This document shows positions 51,361 to 59,330 of a stretch of DNA of 64,000 bases, in pieces. Below the pieces are notes generated by a model that was not told the DNA's origin, ran no database searches, and saw only the letters and a program-made list of their open reading frames with translations. This DNA comes from Streptomyces sp. NBC_01465 (GTDB taxonomy: Bacteria > Actinomycetota > Actinomycetes > Streptomycetales > Streptomycetaceae): positions 1,240,001 through 1,304,000 of the forward strand of contig NZ_CP109467.1 in assembly GCF_036227325.1 (NCBI RefSeq). The letters are read 5' to 3'. A program made the translations under genes and the position numbers. Numbering within the stretch: the first letter of the stretch is position 1; each line of letters opens with the position of its first letter.

Positions 51361-53130
51361 TCAGGTGCGTACGAGTGAGAGGTCGCGCAGGAACGTGAGC
51401 GCGGTGCGCGCGGTGGCGTCGTTCTGCCGGAAGGCGGGGGCGTTGGTGTGGGGGCGGGCGAAGGCCCCGGCGGCGCGGGCGGTGGTGTGCGGGCCCAGCG
51501 CGAAGCGGCGCGGGTGGGGGCCGGCTCCGTGTTCGACGATGCGTCCGTCGGCGGGATCGACGACGAGGAGCCCGGCCGGGGTGGCTTCGGCCCCATCCTG
51601 GTGGAGGGCGAGGAGGAGAGGGCTGCGGGTGCGCTCCAGGGTCGGGTCGGGCAGCCGTGCCTCGACGAGGGCGCGGGCCTCGATGTGCTCCCCCGGGACG
51701 CTGGCGCTGGACGCGCGGAAGACTCCGCCCGTCTCGTCGGCCTCGACGGTCGTGTCCGCGCCGAGGAAACGGACGACTCCGGCCCGGGAGAGGGCGAGGA
51801 GCTGGCGCAGCCGGGGGCCCGGCGGGCCCGAGGCGAGGTAGCTGAAGAAGCCGTGCCACCAGGTGCCGATGTCGCCGAGCCGGATGATCTGGCCGTATAC
51901 GGAGAGGACGGCGAGGAAGACGGCGAGGTCCTGGCTGTGCGCGGGGTCGTGGCGGCGGTCGAGGTCGGCGGTGATGTAGCCGCGCAGCCCGTCCTGGAGT
52001 GCGTCGTACGAGGGGTAGCGCACCCCCTGCAGGGGGTGGTCGAAGGCGTCCAGGTCGAGGCGGTCGGCGGGGTCGGGTACGGAGGCGGCGACGAGGGCGT
52101 CGAGTTCGGGGCTGCCGGGGTCGGCGGCGGTGTACTTCTCCTCGAAGTCCGGCCAGTTGACGGAGGTGCGGGCCGGGTGGGCGCTGAAGAGCTGGTGGTA
52201 GTGGGCCCAGCCCAGCTCCTTCTCGATCAGCGGCCAGACGTCGCGCCGGAAGTCGAGCGGGGCGGGCCTCGCGAGGAGCTCGTCGACCTGCTCGGGGCCG
52301 AAGAAGCGGGGCAGCGGCGGGCGTTCGCCGCGCCAGGTGTAGCCGATCTTGGAGTGGTACGGGACGCCGCGCCGCGATCCGACGTACAGGACGGGCTCCT
52401 GCCCGGAGGGCCGGTACTCGCCGTCCGCGCCGTAGCTCCCGCCGCGGCCTTCGGTGAGCAGCACCATCAGGTCGATGAAGGCGAGCCCGAAGCCGCGCAC
52501 GAGGACCGGCTCGCCGGCCGGGAGCGCGGAGAGGTCGGAGTCGGCGGTGAAGTCGGGCGGCAGGTGGACCAGCCCGTGCCGGTCGGCGAAGTCCGCCAAC
52601 TCGGTCTGTTCTACGTCGAGTTCGGCATCGAGGTGGCCGATGGTCAGCACCACCAGATCGGCCAGGAGCGGTTCCGTGCGCCCTTCGAGCCAGACCTGTT
52701 GGCGCCCCTCGCGCGGTCCGCTGATCCGCAGCACCCGGGTCCGGTGCTCGTGCACGGAGACGGTGGACGGGAGGGCTTCGACGGCCTGTTCGTACACCCA
52801 GCGCAGATACGCGCCCTGGGCCCGGCGCCCGGGGAAGTGCTGCCCGTCGAGCCCGGCCCATTCGGCGAGGGTGGGCCCGGTGCGAACGGGGCCTTCGAGG
52901 GGCTGCGCCGAGGAGTCGGTGAACATGGTGACGTCCTCGGCCATGGAGTTCATCCAGAGCAGCGGCGACTGCTCCTCGCGCCAGATCCGGCCGCCGCCGG
53001 GCGGAAAGGGGTCGACGAAGTGGACGTCGAGCTCCCGGTCGCCGTACAGCTCGGGTGCGTTGGCGGCGAGCCGCTCCAGGAATCCGGTCCCCCGCGGACC
53101 GGCTCCGACGACGACCACGGAGGGCTTCAC
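51361..53130 (-). CDS. FAD/NAD(P)-binding protein (NAD_binding_9 type)
   Basis: 589 residues from GTG 53130, which overlaps the permease stop (GTGA) and follows GCGAGG. The N-terminus is a dinucleotide-binding motif, [18 protein letters not shown] (GxGPxG), followed by [27 protein letters not shown] second region has [14 protein letters not shown] and [13 protein letters not shown]. Families of this kind contain uncharacterised flavoproteins related to N-hydroxylating monooxygenases. Its place between two permease genes implies a role on the imported compound, perhaps as oxidase or as flavin partner of the LLM enzymes. Function not proven. Confidence 0.82.
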   Translation of the reverse strand: MKPSVVVVGAGPRGTGFLERLAANAPELYGDRELDVHFVDPFPPGGGRIWREEQSPLLWMNSMAEDVTMFTDSSAQPLEGPVRTGPTLAEWAGLDGQHFPGRRAQGAYLRWVYEQAVEALPSTVSVHEHRTRVLRISGPREGRQQVWLEGRTEPLLADLVVLTIGHLDAELDVEQTELADFADRHGLVHLPPDFTADSDLSALPAGEPVLVRGFGLAFIDLMVLLTEGRGGSYGADGEYRPSGQEPVLYVGSRRGVPYHSKIGYTWRGERPPLPRFFGPEQVDELLARPAPLDFRRDVWPLIEKELGWAHYHQLFSAHPARTSVNWPDFEEKYTAADPGSPELDALVAASVPDPADRLDLDAFDHPLQGVRYPSYDALQDGLRGYITADLDRRHDPAHSQDLAVFLAVLSVYGQIIRLGDIGTWWHGFFSYLASGPPGPRLRQLLALSRAGVVRFLGADTTVEADETGGVFRASSASVPGEHIEARALVEARLPDPTLERTRSPLLLALHQDGAEATPAGLLVVDPADGRIVEHGAGPHPRRFALGPHTTARAAGAFARPHTNAPAFRQNDATARTALTFLRDLSLVRT

Positions 53131-53984
53131 CGGGCACCTCGCCCGTAGTGCCGCTCCAGGTAGTACTGGCCGACGGAGAGGACCGAGGTCACCACGACGT
53201 ACCAGAGGGTGGCGACGAGCAGCAGCGGGACGACCTGGTAGGTGCGGTGGTACACGAGCTGCACGGAGTAGAGCAGGTCGTTGACGGCGATGATGGAGAC
53301 GATCGAGGTGCCCTTGAGGGTGCCGATCAGCATGTTTCCGGCGGGCGGCACGATGGAGCGCATGGCCTGCGGAAGGACGATCCTGCGCAGCCGGCGCCAC
53401 CGTCCGAGCCCCAGTGACTGGGCGGCCTCGATCTGTCCGCGTTCGACGGAGAGGATGCCGCCGCGCACCACTTCGGCGGCGTACGCGGCTTCGTGGAGGG
53501 TGAGTCCGATGACGGCGACGGCGACCGGGGAGAGCAGGTTGACGGTCTTCACGCCGAGGATCTGCGGGTAGAGCGCCCCGATGTTGAACCAGAAGAGCAG
53601 CTGGACGAGGATCGGCGTGGACCTGAAGAGCCAGACGTAGCCCCAACTGACGCTGCGCAGCACGGGGTTGTCGGAGAGCCGCATGATCGCGAGCAGGGTG
53701 CCGAGCGCGAAGCCCAGCGCCATGACGAGCGCGGTGAGCCAGAGGGTCAGCCAGAGGCCGCGCAGGACGGCGGTGGTGGCGAAGTAGTCGCCGACGACGC
53801 CCCACTGGAAGGCGTCGTTGTGTACGACGGAGTTGAGCGCCAGGGCGAGCAGCACCAGGACGACAACTGCCGCCGCCCACTGGCCTGTTCGGCGTACGGG
53901 GACGATGCGCAGTCGGCCGGGGTCGAGCTCGGCGGGGGGCGGTGCGGGGGAAGGTTTGGCGAGGGTATCCGGCGACGCGGACAT
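53127..53984 (-). CDS. Amino-acid-type ABC transporter permease
   Basis: 285 residues from ATG 53984, preceded by GGAG; an in-frame start 51 bases upstream lacks support. Helices and EAA loop as in the permease at 50449: [42 protein letters not shown]. First gene of the eight-gene minus-strand operon: permease, FAD protein, permease, ATPase, binding protein, two LLM enzymes, DUF1684. Upstream lies a 461-base gap (53985-54445) shared with the plus-strand binding protein gene and containing promoters for both directions and a leader peptide. Confidence 0.95.
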   Translation of the reverse strand: MSASPDTLAKPSPAPPPAELDPGRLRIVPVRRTGQWAAAVVVLVLLALALNSVVHNDAFQWGVVGDYFATTAVLRGLWLTLWLTALVMALGFALGTLLAIMRLSDNPVLRSVSWGYVWLFRSTPILVQLLFWFNIGALYPQILGVKTVNLLSPVAVAVIGLTLHEAAYAAEVVRGGILSVERGQIEAAQSLGLGRWRRLRRIVLPQAMRSIVPPAGNMLIGTLKGTSIVSIIAVNDLLYSVQLVYHRTYQVVPLLLVATLWYVVVTSVLSVGQYYLERHYGRGAR

Positions 53985-54076
53985 AGGAAGGCTCCGTGGA
54001 TGCTGAGATCGAACACGGGTGATGCCTTCACACAAACGCGATGCAGACCGAGCCCCTCAGCACGATCCGCGTATCG

Positions 54077-54107
54077 AGAGTACGGCTCCACTTCGCCCTG
54101 CTGTCAA
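54077..54107 (-). promoter_or_regulatory. Predicted promoter of the minus-strand transporter operon
   Basis: On the minus strand: consensus TTGACA (54102-54107), then TACTCT (54077-54082) after a 19-base spacer, longer than ideal. Transcription would begin near 54070, leaving about 85 bases of leader before the permease ATG. Confidence 0.4.
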
Positions 54108-54143
54108 GGGTGTCCGGATGGTGAGCATCACGTCTCAGTGCGG

Positions 54144-54172
54144 TTGACGCGGATACGGATGCCTGTTCCACT
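54144..54172 (+). promoter_or_regulatory. Predicted promoter of leader peptide and binding protein gene
   Basis: TTGACG (54144-54149), 17-base spacer, TCCACT (54167-54172). The start of transcription would fall at or next to the leader-peptide ATG at 54179, so that peptide would be translated from a leaderless mRNA. Confidence 0.45.
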
Positions 54173-54178
54173 GAGCCC

Positions 54179-54250
54179 ATGCATTCGCAGCAGTGGCTGG
54201 TCACGCGCTCCCACATCGACTTCGGTCGAGTGTGGTCCTCTTCCTGTTGA
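54179..54250 (+). CDS. Actinobacterial cis-regulatory leader peptide (RxHIDxxRV...C type)
   Basis: A 23-residue open frame, ATG 54179 to TGA 54248-54250. Its core, TRSHIDFGRV, followed by W-S-S-S and a terminal Cys, matches the widespread 'putative leader peptide' pattern of actinobacteria (R-x-H-[IV]-D-[LF]-x-R-[VM]-x-S-x-x-C). These peptides precede sulfur-metabolism and sulfur-compound transport operons, and ribosome stalling at the final Cys codon is thought to set expression. A promoter places the transcript start at the ATG. It precedes the binding protein gene at 54446 by 195 bases. Confidence 0.7.
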   Translation: MHSQQWLVTRSHIDFGRVWSSSC

Positions 54251-54445
54251 GCTGACTCCCTGCGTTGCCCCTTCGCGCCTTCGCGCCGGTTACCCGTGCC
54301 TTCACACGCCTGAGCTCAGCCTCCCCTCGCTCTGCCCTTTCCTGCCTTCACGCCCCGCGCCCCCGCGCCGTGGTTCCGCGCTGTCCGCGCAACCGACCCC
54401 GGTCCAGGGCCCTTTGGCGCACCCACTCCTGGAGACCCCGCAGCC

Positions 54446-55390
54446 ATGAGCACCATTCGTATCGGCGCAGCCTTCGCCCTGATCACTGCGGCCGCCCTCA
54501 CCCTCACGGCCTGCGGTTCGGGCGATCCCGCGACCACGGGAACCGACGCCAAGCCGGCGGCGAACGCCGCGAAGATCCCCACCACCGACGTGGTCTCGTC
54601 CGTAGCGAAGAACGAAGCCGCGGCCGCCCTGCTCCCCGCCGACGTGACCAAGCAGGGGACGCTCCGGATCGCCACATCCGTCGGCGGCACCCCGCCCGGC
54701 GCCCTCTATCTCCCCGACGGAAAGACGATCGTCGGCCAGGACATCGACTTCGCGGACGCGGCCGCCAAGGTCCTCGGGCTGAAGCTCCACCGCGAGGCGG
54801 CGGCCTTCGAGGTGATCCTCCCCGCACTCGGCAGCGGCAAGTACGACCTGGGTACGGGCAACTTCGGGGTCACCGACGAGCGCCGCAAGGTCATCGACTT
54901 CGTGACGTACATCAATGACGGCCAGGGCTTCGCCACCCGCAAGGACAGCAAGCTCGCCAAGATCACCGACCTGGTCCAGCTGTGCGGTCTCAATGTGGCG
55001 ACCGGAGCGGGAACGACCTTCGAGGCGACGCTGGAGAAGAACAAGAAGGTGTGCGCGGCCGCCGGCAAGAAGGAGTACAAGGTCCAGACGTACTCCGACT
55101 CGGGCGCCCTGTGGATCTCGCTCCAGCAGGGCCGCAGCGATGTCGTCATGTCGACCATCAACGGGCTGCGGTTCGCGGTGGAGCAGCAGCAGGGGCTGAA
55201 GTTCCTCAATGAGTTCCACCGGCTGGACGTGGGCTTCGCCTTCAAGAAGGGCAGCAAGCTGGCCCCGGCCTTCCAGGCCGCGGTCAACCAGCTCATCAAG
55301 GACGGCACGTACGACCGCATCCTGAAGAAGTGGCGGACCAGCGAGTCCGCGATCAAGACGTCGGAGATCTCGCCGCCCGAGGTCAAGTGA
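54446..55390 (+). CDS. Amino-acid-type ABC transporter substrate-binding lipoprotein (second of the locus)
   Basis: 314 residues; ATG 54446 with GGAG about 16 bases upstream. Signal with lipobox LTAC (Cys at about residue 23). SBP family 3 fold: LRIATSVGGTPPGALYLPDGKTIVGQDIDFADAAAKVLGL, and GTGNFGVTDERRKVIDFVTYINDGQGF. Two Cys in QLCGLNV and KKVCAAAG could form a disulfide. There is no transport machinery on the plus strand, so it must use the divergent permeases and ATPase. Expression is probably linked to sulfur supply through the leader peptide upstream. Confidence 0.92.
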   Translation: MSTIRIGAAFALITAAALTLTACGSGDPATTGTDAKPAANAAKIPTTDVVSSVAKNEAAAALLPADVTKQGTLRIATSVGGTPPGALYLPDGKTIVGQDIDFADAAAKVLGLKLHREAAAFEVILPALGSGKYDLGTGNFGVTDERRKVIDFVTYINDGQGFATRKDSKLAKITDLVQLCGLNVATGAGTTFEATLEKNKKVCAAAGKKEYKVQTYSDSGALWISLQQGRSDVVMSTINGLRFAVEQQQGLKFLNEFHRLDVGFAFKKGSKLAPAFQAAVNQLIKDGTYDRILKKWRTSESAIKTSEISPPEVK

Positions 55391-55399
55391 CGGACGTAC

Positions 55400-55439
55400 G
55401 AGGGGGCCGGTCTGCACCCACGGACGGACCGGCCCCCTC
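55400..55439. terminator. Bidirectional terminator after the binding protein gene
   Basis: GAGGGGGCCGGTC (55400-55412) pairs perfectly with GACCGGCCCCCTC (55427-55439); 14-base loop. It lies between convergent stops at 55390 and 55454 and can serve the conservon operon too. Confidence 0.75.
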
Positions 55440-55453
55440 CCCCCGGGGCGGGG

Positions 55454-56065
55454 TCAACGGGCCAGCGCCCTGGCCCGTCCTCCCCCGCCTGACCGTGCCG
55501 CGAGGTGCTTGCCGATGACCTGGTCCATCAGCGCGGCGAGCACATCGCGTACGGAGTTGCGGTCGCGGGCGTCGCAGGCGACGACCGGCACCCGGTCTCC
55601 GAGACCGAGCGCCTCCCGCACCTCTTCGAGGTCGAAGTGCTGGGCCCCGTCGAAGCGGTTGATGGCCAGCACGAACGGCTCGTCGCGCTCCTCGAAGAAG
55701 TCCAGCGCGGGGAACGAGTCCTCGATGCGCCGGGTGTCCGCGAGGATCACCGTGCCGAGCGCGCCCTCCACCAGGTCGTCCCAGAGGAAGGAGAACCGGT
55801 CCTGCCCCGGGGTTCCGAAGAGGTAGAGCACGATCGACGAGTCGAGCGAGATCCGCCCGAAGTCGAGGGCGACGGTGGTCGTCGTCTTGCCCTCCACCCC
55901 CGCGAGGGAGTCGACCCCCACCGAGACCTGGGTGATCGCCGCCTCGGTGTCCAGCGGCTCGATCTCCGAGACCGCTCCGATGAATGTCGTCTTGCCGACT
56001 CCCAGACCGCCGCTGACCACGATTTTGACGGCGAAGGGCACGGACTTGTCAGAGCGCCCGGACAT
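55454..56065 (-). CDS. cvnD: Conservon small GTPase (CvnD)
   Basis: 203 residues from ATG 56065, inside the end of cvnC (17-base overlap). G motifs: P-loop VVSGGLGVGKTT, the LDFGRISLD switch strand, LFGTPGQDRF (G3, with Gln) and the INRFDGAQ (G4) site with N-x-F-D in place of NKxD. A Gly/Arg tail ends it. CvnD proteins resemble eukaryotic small G proteins and work with the CvnB Roadblock protein and the CvnA sensor in a membrane complex controlling development or metabolism. No CvnE cytochrome P450 gene follows. Confidence 0.92.
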   Translation of the reverse strand: MSGRSDKSVPFAVKIVVSGGLGVGKTTFIGAVSEIEPLDTEAAITQVSVGVDSLAGVEGKTTTTVALDFGRISLDSSIVLYLFGTPGQDRFSFLWDDLVEGALGTVILADTRRIEDSFPALDFFEERDEPFVLAINRFDGAQHFDLEEVREALGLGDRVPVVACDARDRNSVRDVLAALMDQVIGKHLAARSGGGGRARALAR

Positions 56066-56396
56066 GGTCCCTGATCCTCTCGAGCACATGGAGCGGAAGC
56101 TCCGTCGGCTGCCGGCTGTCCAGCAGTCCGCCGACCATCAGGTCGGCGATGAGTACCTTGGCGACACCGAGCGGCACTCCGATGCCGTCGGCGACCTCGG
56201 CGACCGTCTTCGGTTCTGCGCACAGCGCGACGATCCGCTGTCGTTCGAACTCCAGCCCATGGCCCCGCACTTGGGCATCGTCGGCCGCCACCACGAGCGT
56301 CTCGAGCCGGAGCCCCGCCTGCACGGGCTCCGACCGTCCGCCGGTCATGATGAACGGCCGTACGAACAGCGCATCCTCGGCGGAACCCTCGCTCAT
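56049..56396 (-). CDS. cvnC: Conservon DUF742 protein (CvnC)
   Basis: 115 residues; ATG overlaps the cvnB stop. DUF742 features: FVRPFIMTGGR near the N-terminus, LEFERQRIVALCAEPKTVAEVADGIGVPLGVAKVLIADLMVGGLL in a winged-helix-like layout, and an LLERIRDHVRAL-type end. In characterised conservons CvnC connects the sensor to the GTPase; it may bind nucleic acid or protein. Confidence 0.93.
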   Translation of the reverse strand: MSEGSAEDALFVRPFIMTGGRSEPVQAGLRLETLVVAADDAQVRGHGLEFERQRIVALCAEPKTVAEVADGIGVPLGVAKVLIADLMVGGLLDSRQPTELPLHVLERIRDHVRAL

Positions 56397-56818
56397 CGTG
56401 GCAGCGCCGTCCGCAGATCGGCGATGAGCGTCGGGTTGAGCAGGTCTCCGGCGCGCTCGGAGAGGACGGCCATCTCATAGCCGACCAGGCCGAGTTCGCC
56501 GCTGCTGTCGGCCAGTACGCCCAGACAGCTGCCGTCCCGGATCGCCGAGACGAGCAGGAAGCCCCGCCCCATCTCGATCATGATGAGCTTCACGCCGTCG
56601 AACTCGTAGCGCCGCGACGCACTGCGCGCCAGGCTGGAGAGTCCGGAGACGATGGCCGAGAGATGGTCGGCGTCGGTGCGGCCGAGACCTTCGGAGACCG
56701 CGATCAGCAGCCCGTCGGAGGAGACGGCGACCGCGTCGCGCACCCCGTCGGTGTTCCGTACGAAGTTGGCGAGGAGCCAGTTGAAGGTCTGCGAGTCGTT
56801 GTGCAGGTCGACGGTCAC
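56393..56818 (-). CDS. cvnB: Conservon Roadblock/LC7 protein (CvnB)
   Basis: 141 residues from GTG 56818, which overlaps the cvnA stop. The Roadblock/LC7 fold is recognisable in FNWLLANFVRNTDGVRDAVAVSSDGLLIAVSEGL and VKLIMIEMGRGFLLVSAIRDGSCLGVLAD. Such proteins act as GTPase-activating or scaffold partners of CvnD, like MglB with MglA. Confidence 0.94.
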   Translation of the reverse strand: MTVDLHNDSQTFNWLLANFVRNTDGVRDAVAVSSDGLLIAVSEGLGRTDADHLSAIVSGLSSLARSASRRYEFDGVKLIMIEMGRGFLLVSAIRDGSCLGVLADSSGELGLVGYEMAVLSERAGDLLNPTLIADLRTALPR

Positions 56819-59127
56819 TTGGCACTGTCCTTCTCGGCCCGGTCGGCCTTCTCGGCCTTCTCTTTCTCCTTCTCGACGCTGATGCCGCCGCGCATGTGCG
56901 AGCTGCGGAGCGTCGAGAGCATCCCGGAGATCTCCTCCGGGCTGCGGTCGGGCGTCGGCTCGGCCGCCTGCTGCCAGCGCGGCTCGTCGCTCTCGCTGAC
57001 GGCCGACGGAATGCCGCTGCGCTTGGGCCGCTTGACGAGTCCGTTACGGGTGCGGGCCGCGCCGTTGGAGGCCGCGGGCCGATCCTCCTTGGCCGGCTTC
57101 ACCTGCTTCACCGCCTTCTCGGATACGACGGGCCGCGCTACGGCAGCCGCCGGGGCGACGGAGTCCTCGGTACGCGGGCCGGGCACCGCCGCCACGGCTT
57201 CCTCCGTCAGGAGAGTGGCCGGGATCAGTACGCGGGCGACGACTCCGGCCGCGGGCGCTTCCCCGAGCCGCACCTCGATGCCGCACTTCCTGGCGAGCGC
57301 GCCGACCACGAAGTGGCCCAGGAACCGGGTGGGTTCGGCCATGAAGCTGGCCGTGCCCGAGAGCCGTACGTTCGCCTCGGCGAGCTGCTGTGCGTCCATC
57401 CCGAAGCCGTGGTCGACGATCGCGATGAGGTATCCGGCGCTGGTACGGCGCCCCTCGACCTCGACGTCCGAGTCGGGCGGCGAGAAGCTCAGCGCGTTCT
57501 CGACCAGCTCGGCGAGGAGGTGCGCGATCTCGGAGACGACGGAGCCGCTGATGTGCGCGGGCTCGACCCGGCGCAGCGTCACGCGCCGGTACTCCTCGAC
57601 CTCGGAGAGCGCGGCCCGCAGGACGTCGGTGACGGTGAGCGGGGTGGCCCAGGTGCGCGGCGACGACTCTCCGGCGAGGACCAGGAGGCTCTCGGCGTTG
57701 CGTCGCATACGGGTCGCGAGGTGGTCCAGCTCGAAGAGGTTGGCCAGGGTCGCCGGGTCGGCGTCCTCGTGCTCCAGCTTGTTGATGAAGCTGATCTGAC
57801 GGCGCACCAGGTTCTGGTTGCGCCGGCCCAGGCTGACGAGCGAGTCGGTGGCGTTGCGGCGGAGTACGGCCTGCTCGGTGGCGAGGTCGAAGGCGGCGCG
57901 CTGCACCTGGTCGAAGGCGTCGGCGACGAGCTTGACCTCTTCTCCCGTCTGTACGGGAAGGGCGAGCGGCGCGGGCGGCTTCGGCTGTTCGCCGCCCGCC
58001 GACTGCACCTGCGCGACGGCCTGCGGCAGCCGGCTGCCCGCCACCTCGCGCGCCTGGCGGGCCAGGCTGTCGAGGGGCCCGGAGACGGACCGTACGGTGC
58101 CGAGCGCGAGCCCGCCGAGTGCGGCGACGGCGCCGAGCGCGACCAGGGCGAAGATCAGCAGCTGCTGGAGGGAGTCGCTCTCCAGGGTGTCGGCGCGGTC
58201 CTTGATGTCGGCGCCGATCGAGATCTGCACCGTACGCAGCCCGTTGATGGTGGACGTCATCGCGTCCCACCACTCCATGGCGCCGATGTTGCGCGCCGAC
58301 AGTTTGCCGGTGCCGCGCACGGCTGCGGCCTCGAAGCCCAGCGCCCGTACGGCGTCGGGTGTCGAGAGCGCCCCGGCGAGCCGGTGCTGCTGGGCGGCGG
58401 TGGCCGACTGAGGGAAGGACTCCAGGGCGGCGAGGCGCCCGGAGCGGATCTCCATGAAGCGGCTGTAGTCGTCGCCGCGGAACTTCCCGGCCCGCACGGA
58501 GCCGAGGACGATCGCGCGCTCCTCCCCCATGAACTCCTTTGAGTTACCGAGCACTTGGAGCGCCTGGTAGTCCTTGCGGAGCCGTCCGTCGCGTACGTCG
58601 TCGAGGCCGAGGCCGAGACGGTTGAGGACGGTGATGGTGGTGGTGAAGTAGTCGAAGGTCTCGGTGACCTTCCCGGTGCCGTTGTCGGCGGACCTGCGGA
58701 TCCCGGCGAGCCCGTCGAGGCGGCTCATCTCGTCGCGTACGGAACGAGCGGCTGGATCGTCCCGTCCGGTGAGAGCCTGCTCGAGGACGGTCCGCGCGGA
58801 GTCGGTGGCCTTGCGCTGGGCGGGGAACTTCGCCCGGAACTGGTCGACACCGCCGACGTAACCGGTGGTGAGTCCGCGCTCCTTCTGCAGCTCATGGATG
58901 AGTCCCTGCAGGGTCACTTCGAGCCGTGCGTTCTGCACGGTGGCGGCCGCGTTCCGGTATCCGCCGATCTGCTGCCCCGCCGAGATGCCGAGCAGCGTCA
59001 GCAGCAGGACGAGGGAGAGAACGAGGATCCGGACGAGCCGGGCGCGAATGGTCCGGGGACCGGAGAGCGTCGCGCGGCGCATGCCTGGTAGACGGCGGAG
59101 GACCGCCGCCGATGTGTCTGCTTCCAC
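56815..59127 (-). CDS. cvnA: Conservon sensor histidine-kinase-like protein (CvnA)
   Basis: 770 residues from GTG 59127, with AAGGG upstream. Two membrane helices (about 33-52 and 322-347) enclose a nitrate/nitrite-sensing-type (NIT) helical domain (HELQKERGLTTGYVGG). A HAMP-like linker follows, then a degenerate helical dimerisation region and a HATPase domain (about 475-600) with N-box ELVENALSFSPP and G1 box VDHGFGMD. No clear phospho-accepting His is seen, and there is no response regulator in the operon, as usual for conservons. The C-terminal 140 residues are low complexity and end in Lys/Glu repeats. Confidence 0.93.
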   Translation of the reverse strand: MEADTSAAVLRRLPGMRRATLSGPRTIRARLVRILVLSLVLLLTLLGISAGQQIGGYRNAAATVQNARLEVTLQGLIHELQKERGLTTGYVGGVDQFRAKFPAQRKATDSARTVLEQALTGRDDPAARSVRDEMSRLDGLAGIRRSADNGTGKVTETFDYFTTTITVLNRLGLGLDDVRDGRLRKDYQALQVLGNSKEFMGEERAIVLGSVRAGKFRGDDYSRFMEIRSGRLAALESFPQSATAAQQHRLAGALSTPDAVRALGFEAAAVRGTGKLSARNIGAMEWWDAMTSTINGLRTVQISIGADIKDRADTLESDSLQQLLIFALVALGAVAALGGLALGTVRSVSGPLDSLARQAREVAGSRLPQAVAQVQSAGGEQPKPPAPLALPVQTGEEVKLVADAFDQVQRAAFDLATEQAVLRRNATDSLVSLGRRNQNLVRRQISFINKLEHEDADPATLANLFELDHLATRMRRNAESLLVLAGESSPRTWATPLTVTDVLRAALSEVEEYRRVTLRRVEPAHISGSVVSEIAHLLAELVENALSFSPPDSDVEVEGRRTSAGYLIAIVDHGFGMDAQQLAEANVRLSGTASFMAEPTRFLGHFVVGALARKCGIEVRLGEAPAAGVVARVLIPATLLTEEAVAAVPGPRTEDSVAPAAAVARPVVSEKAVKQVKPAKEDRPAASNGAARTRNGLVKRPKRSGIPSAVSESDEPRWQQAAEPTPDRSPEEISGMLSTLRSSHMRGGISVEKEKEKAEKADRAEKDSAK

Positions 59128-59330
59128 TGATAACCCTTAGGAGGGAGCCAAGTGCCGGATGGGCAGAAATGGTTCTGCGTCCAGGCCAACGAGGCTCACG
59201 ATCCAGGGGTCACCCGATCATCGGCTTGTTTTACGGCACCGAAACATGATGTCCGGGTCGCCCCAGGTCCGCGCGGTAAGGACCGGACCCTTGCTCCGGA
59301 TTGCATACGACCGATGACCGAGGCCTCCAG

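Noticed and set aside
54028..54216. Minus-strand 62-codon frame with a Cys-Cys-x-Cys cluster upstream of the permease gene, considered as an attenuation peptide
   Set aside because: Its start lies upstream of the predicted minus-strand promoter (54077-54107), and it lacks the R-x-H-I-D motif that the plus-strand peptide at 54179 has.
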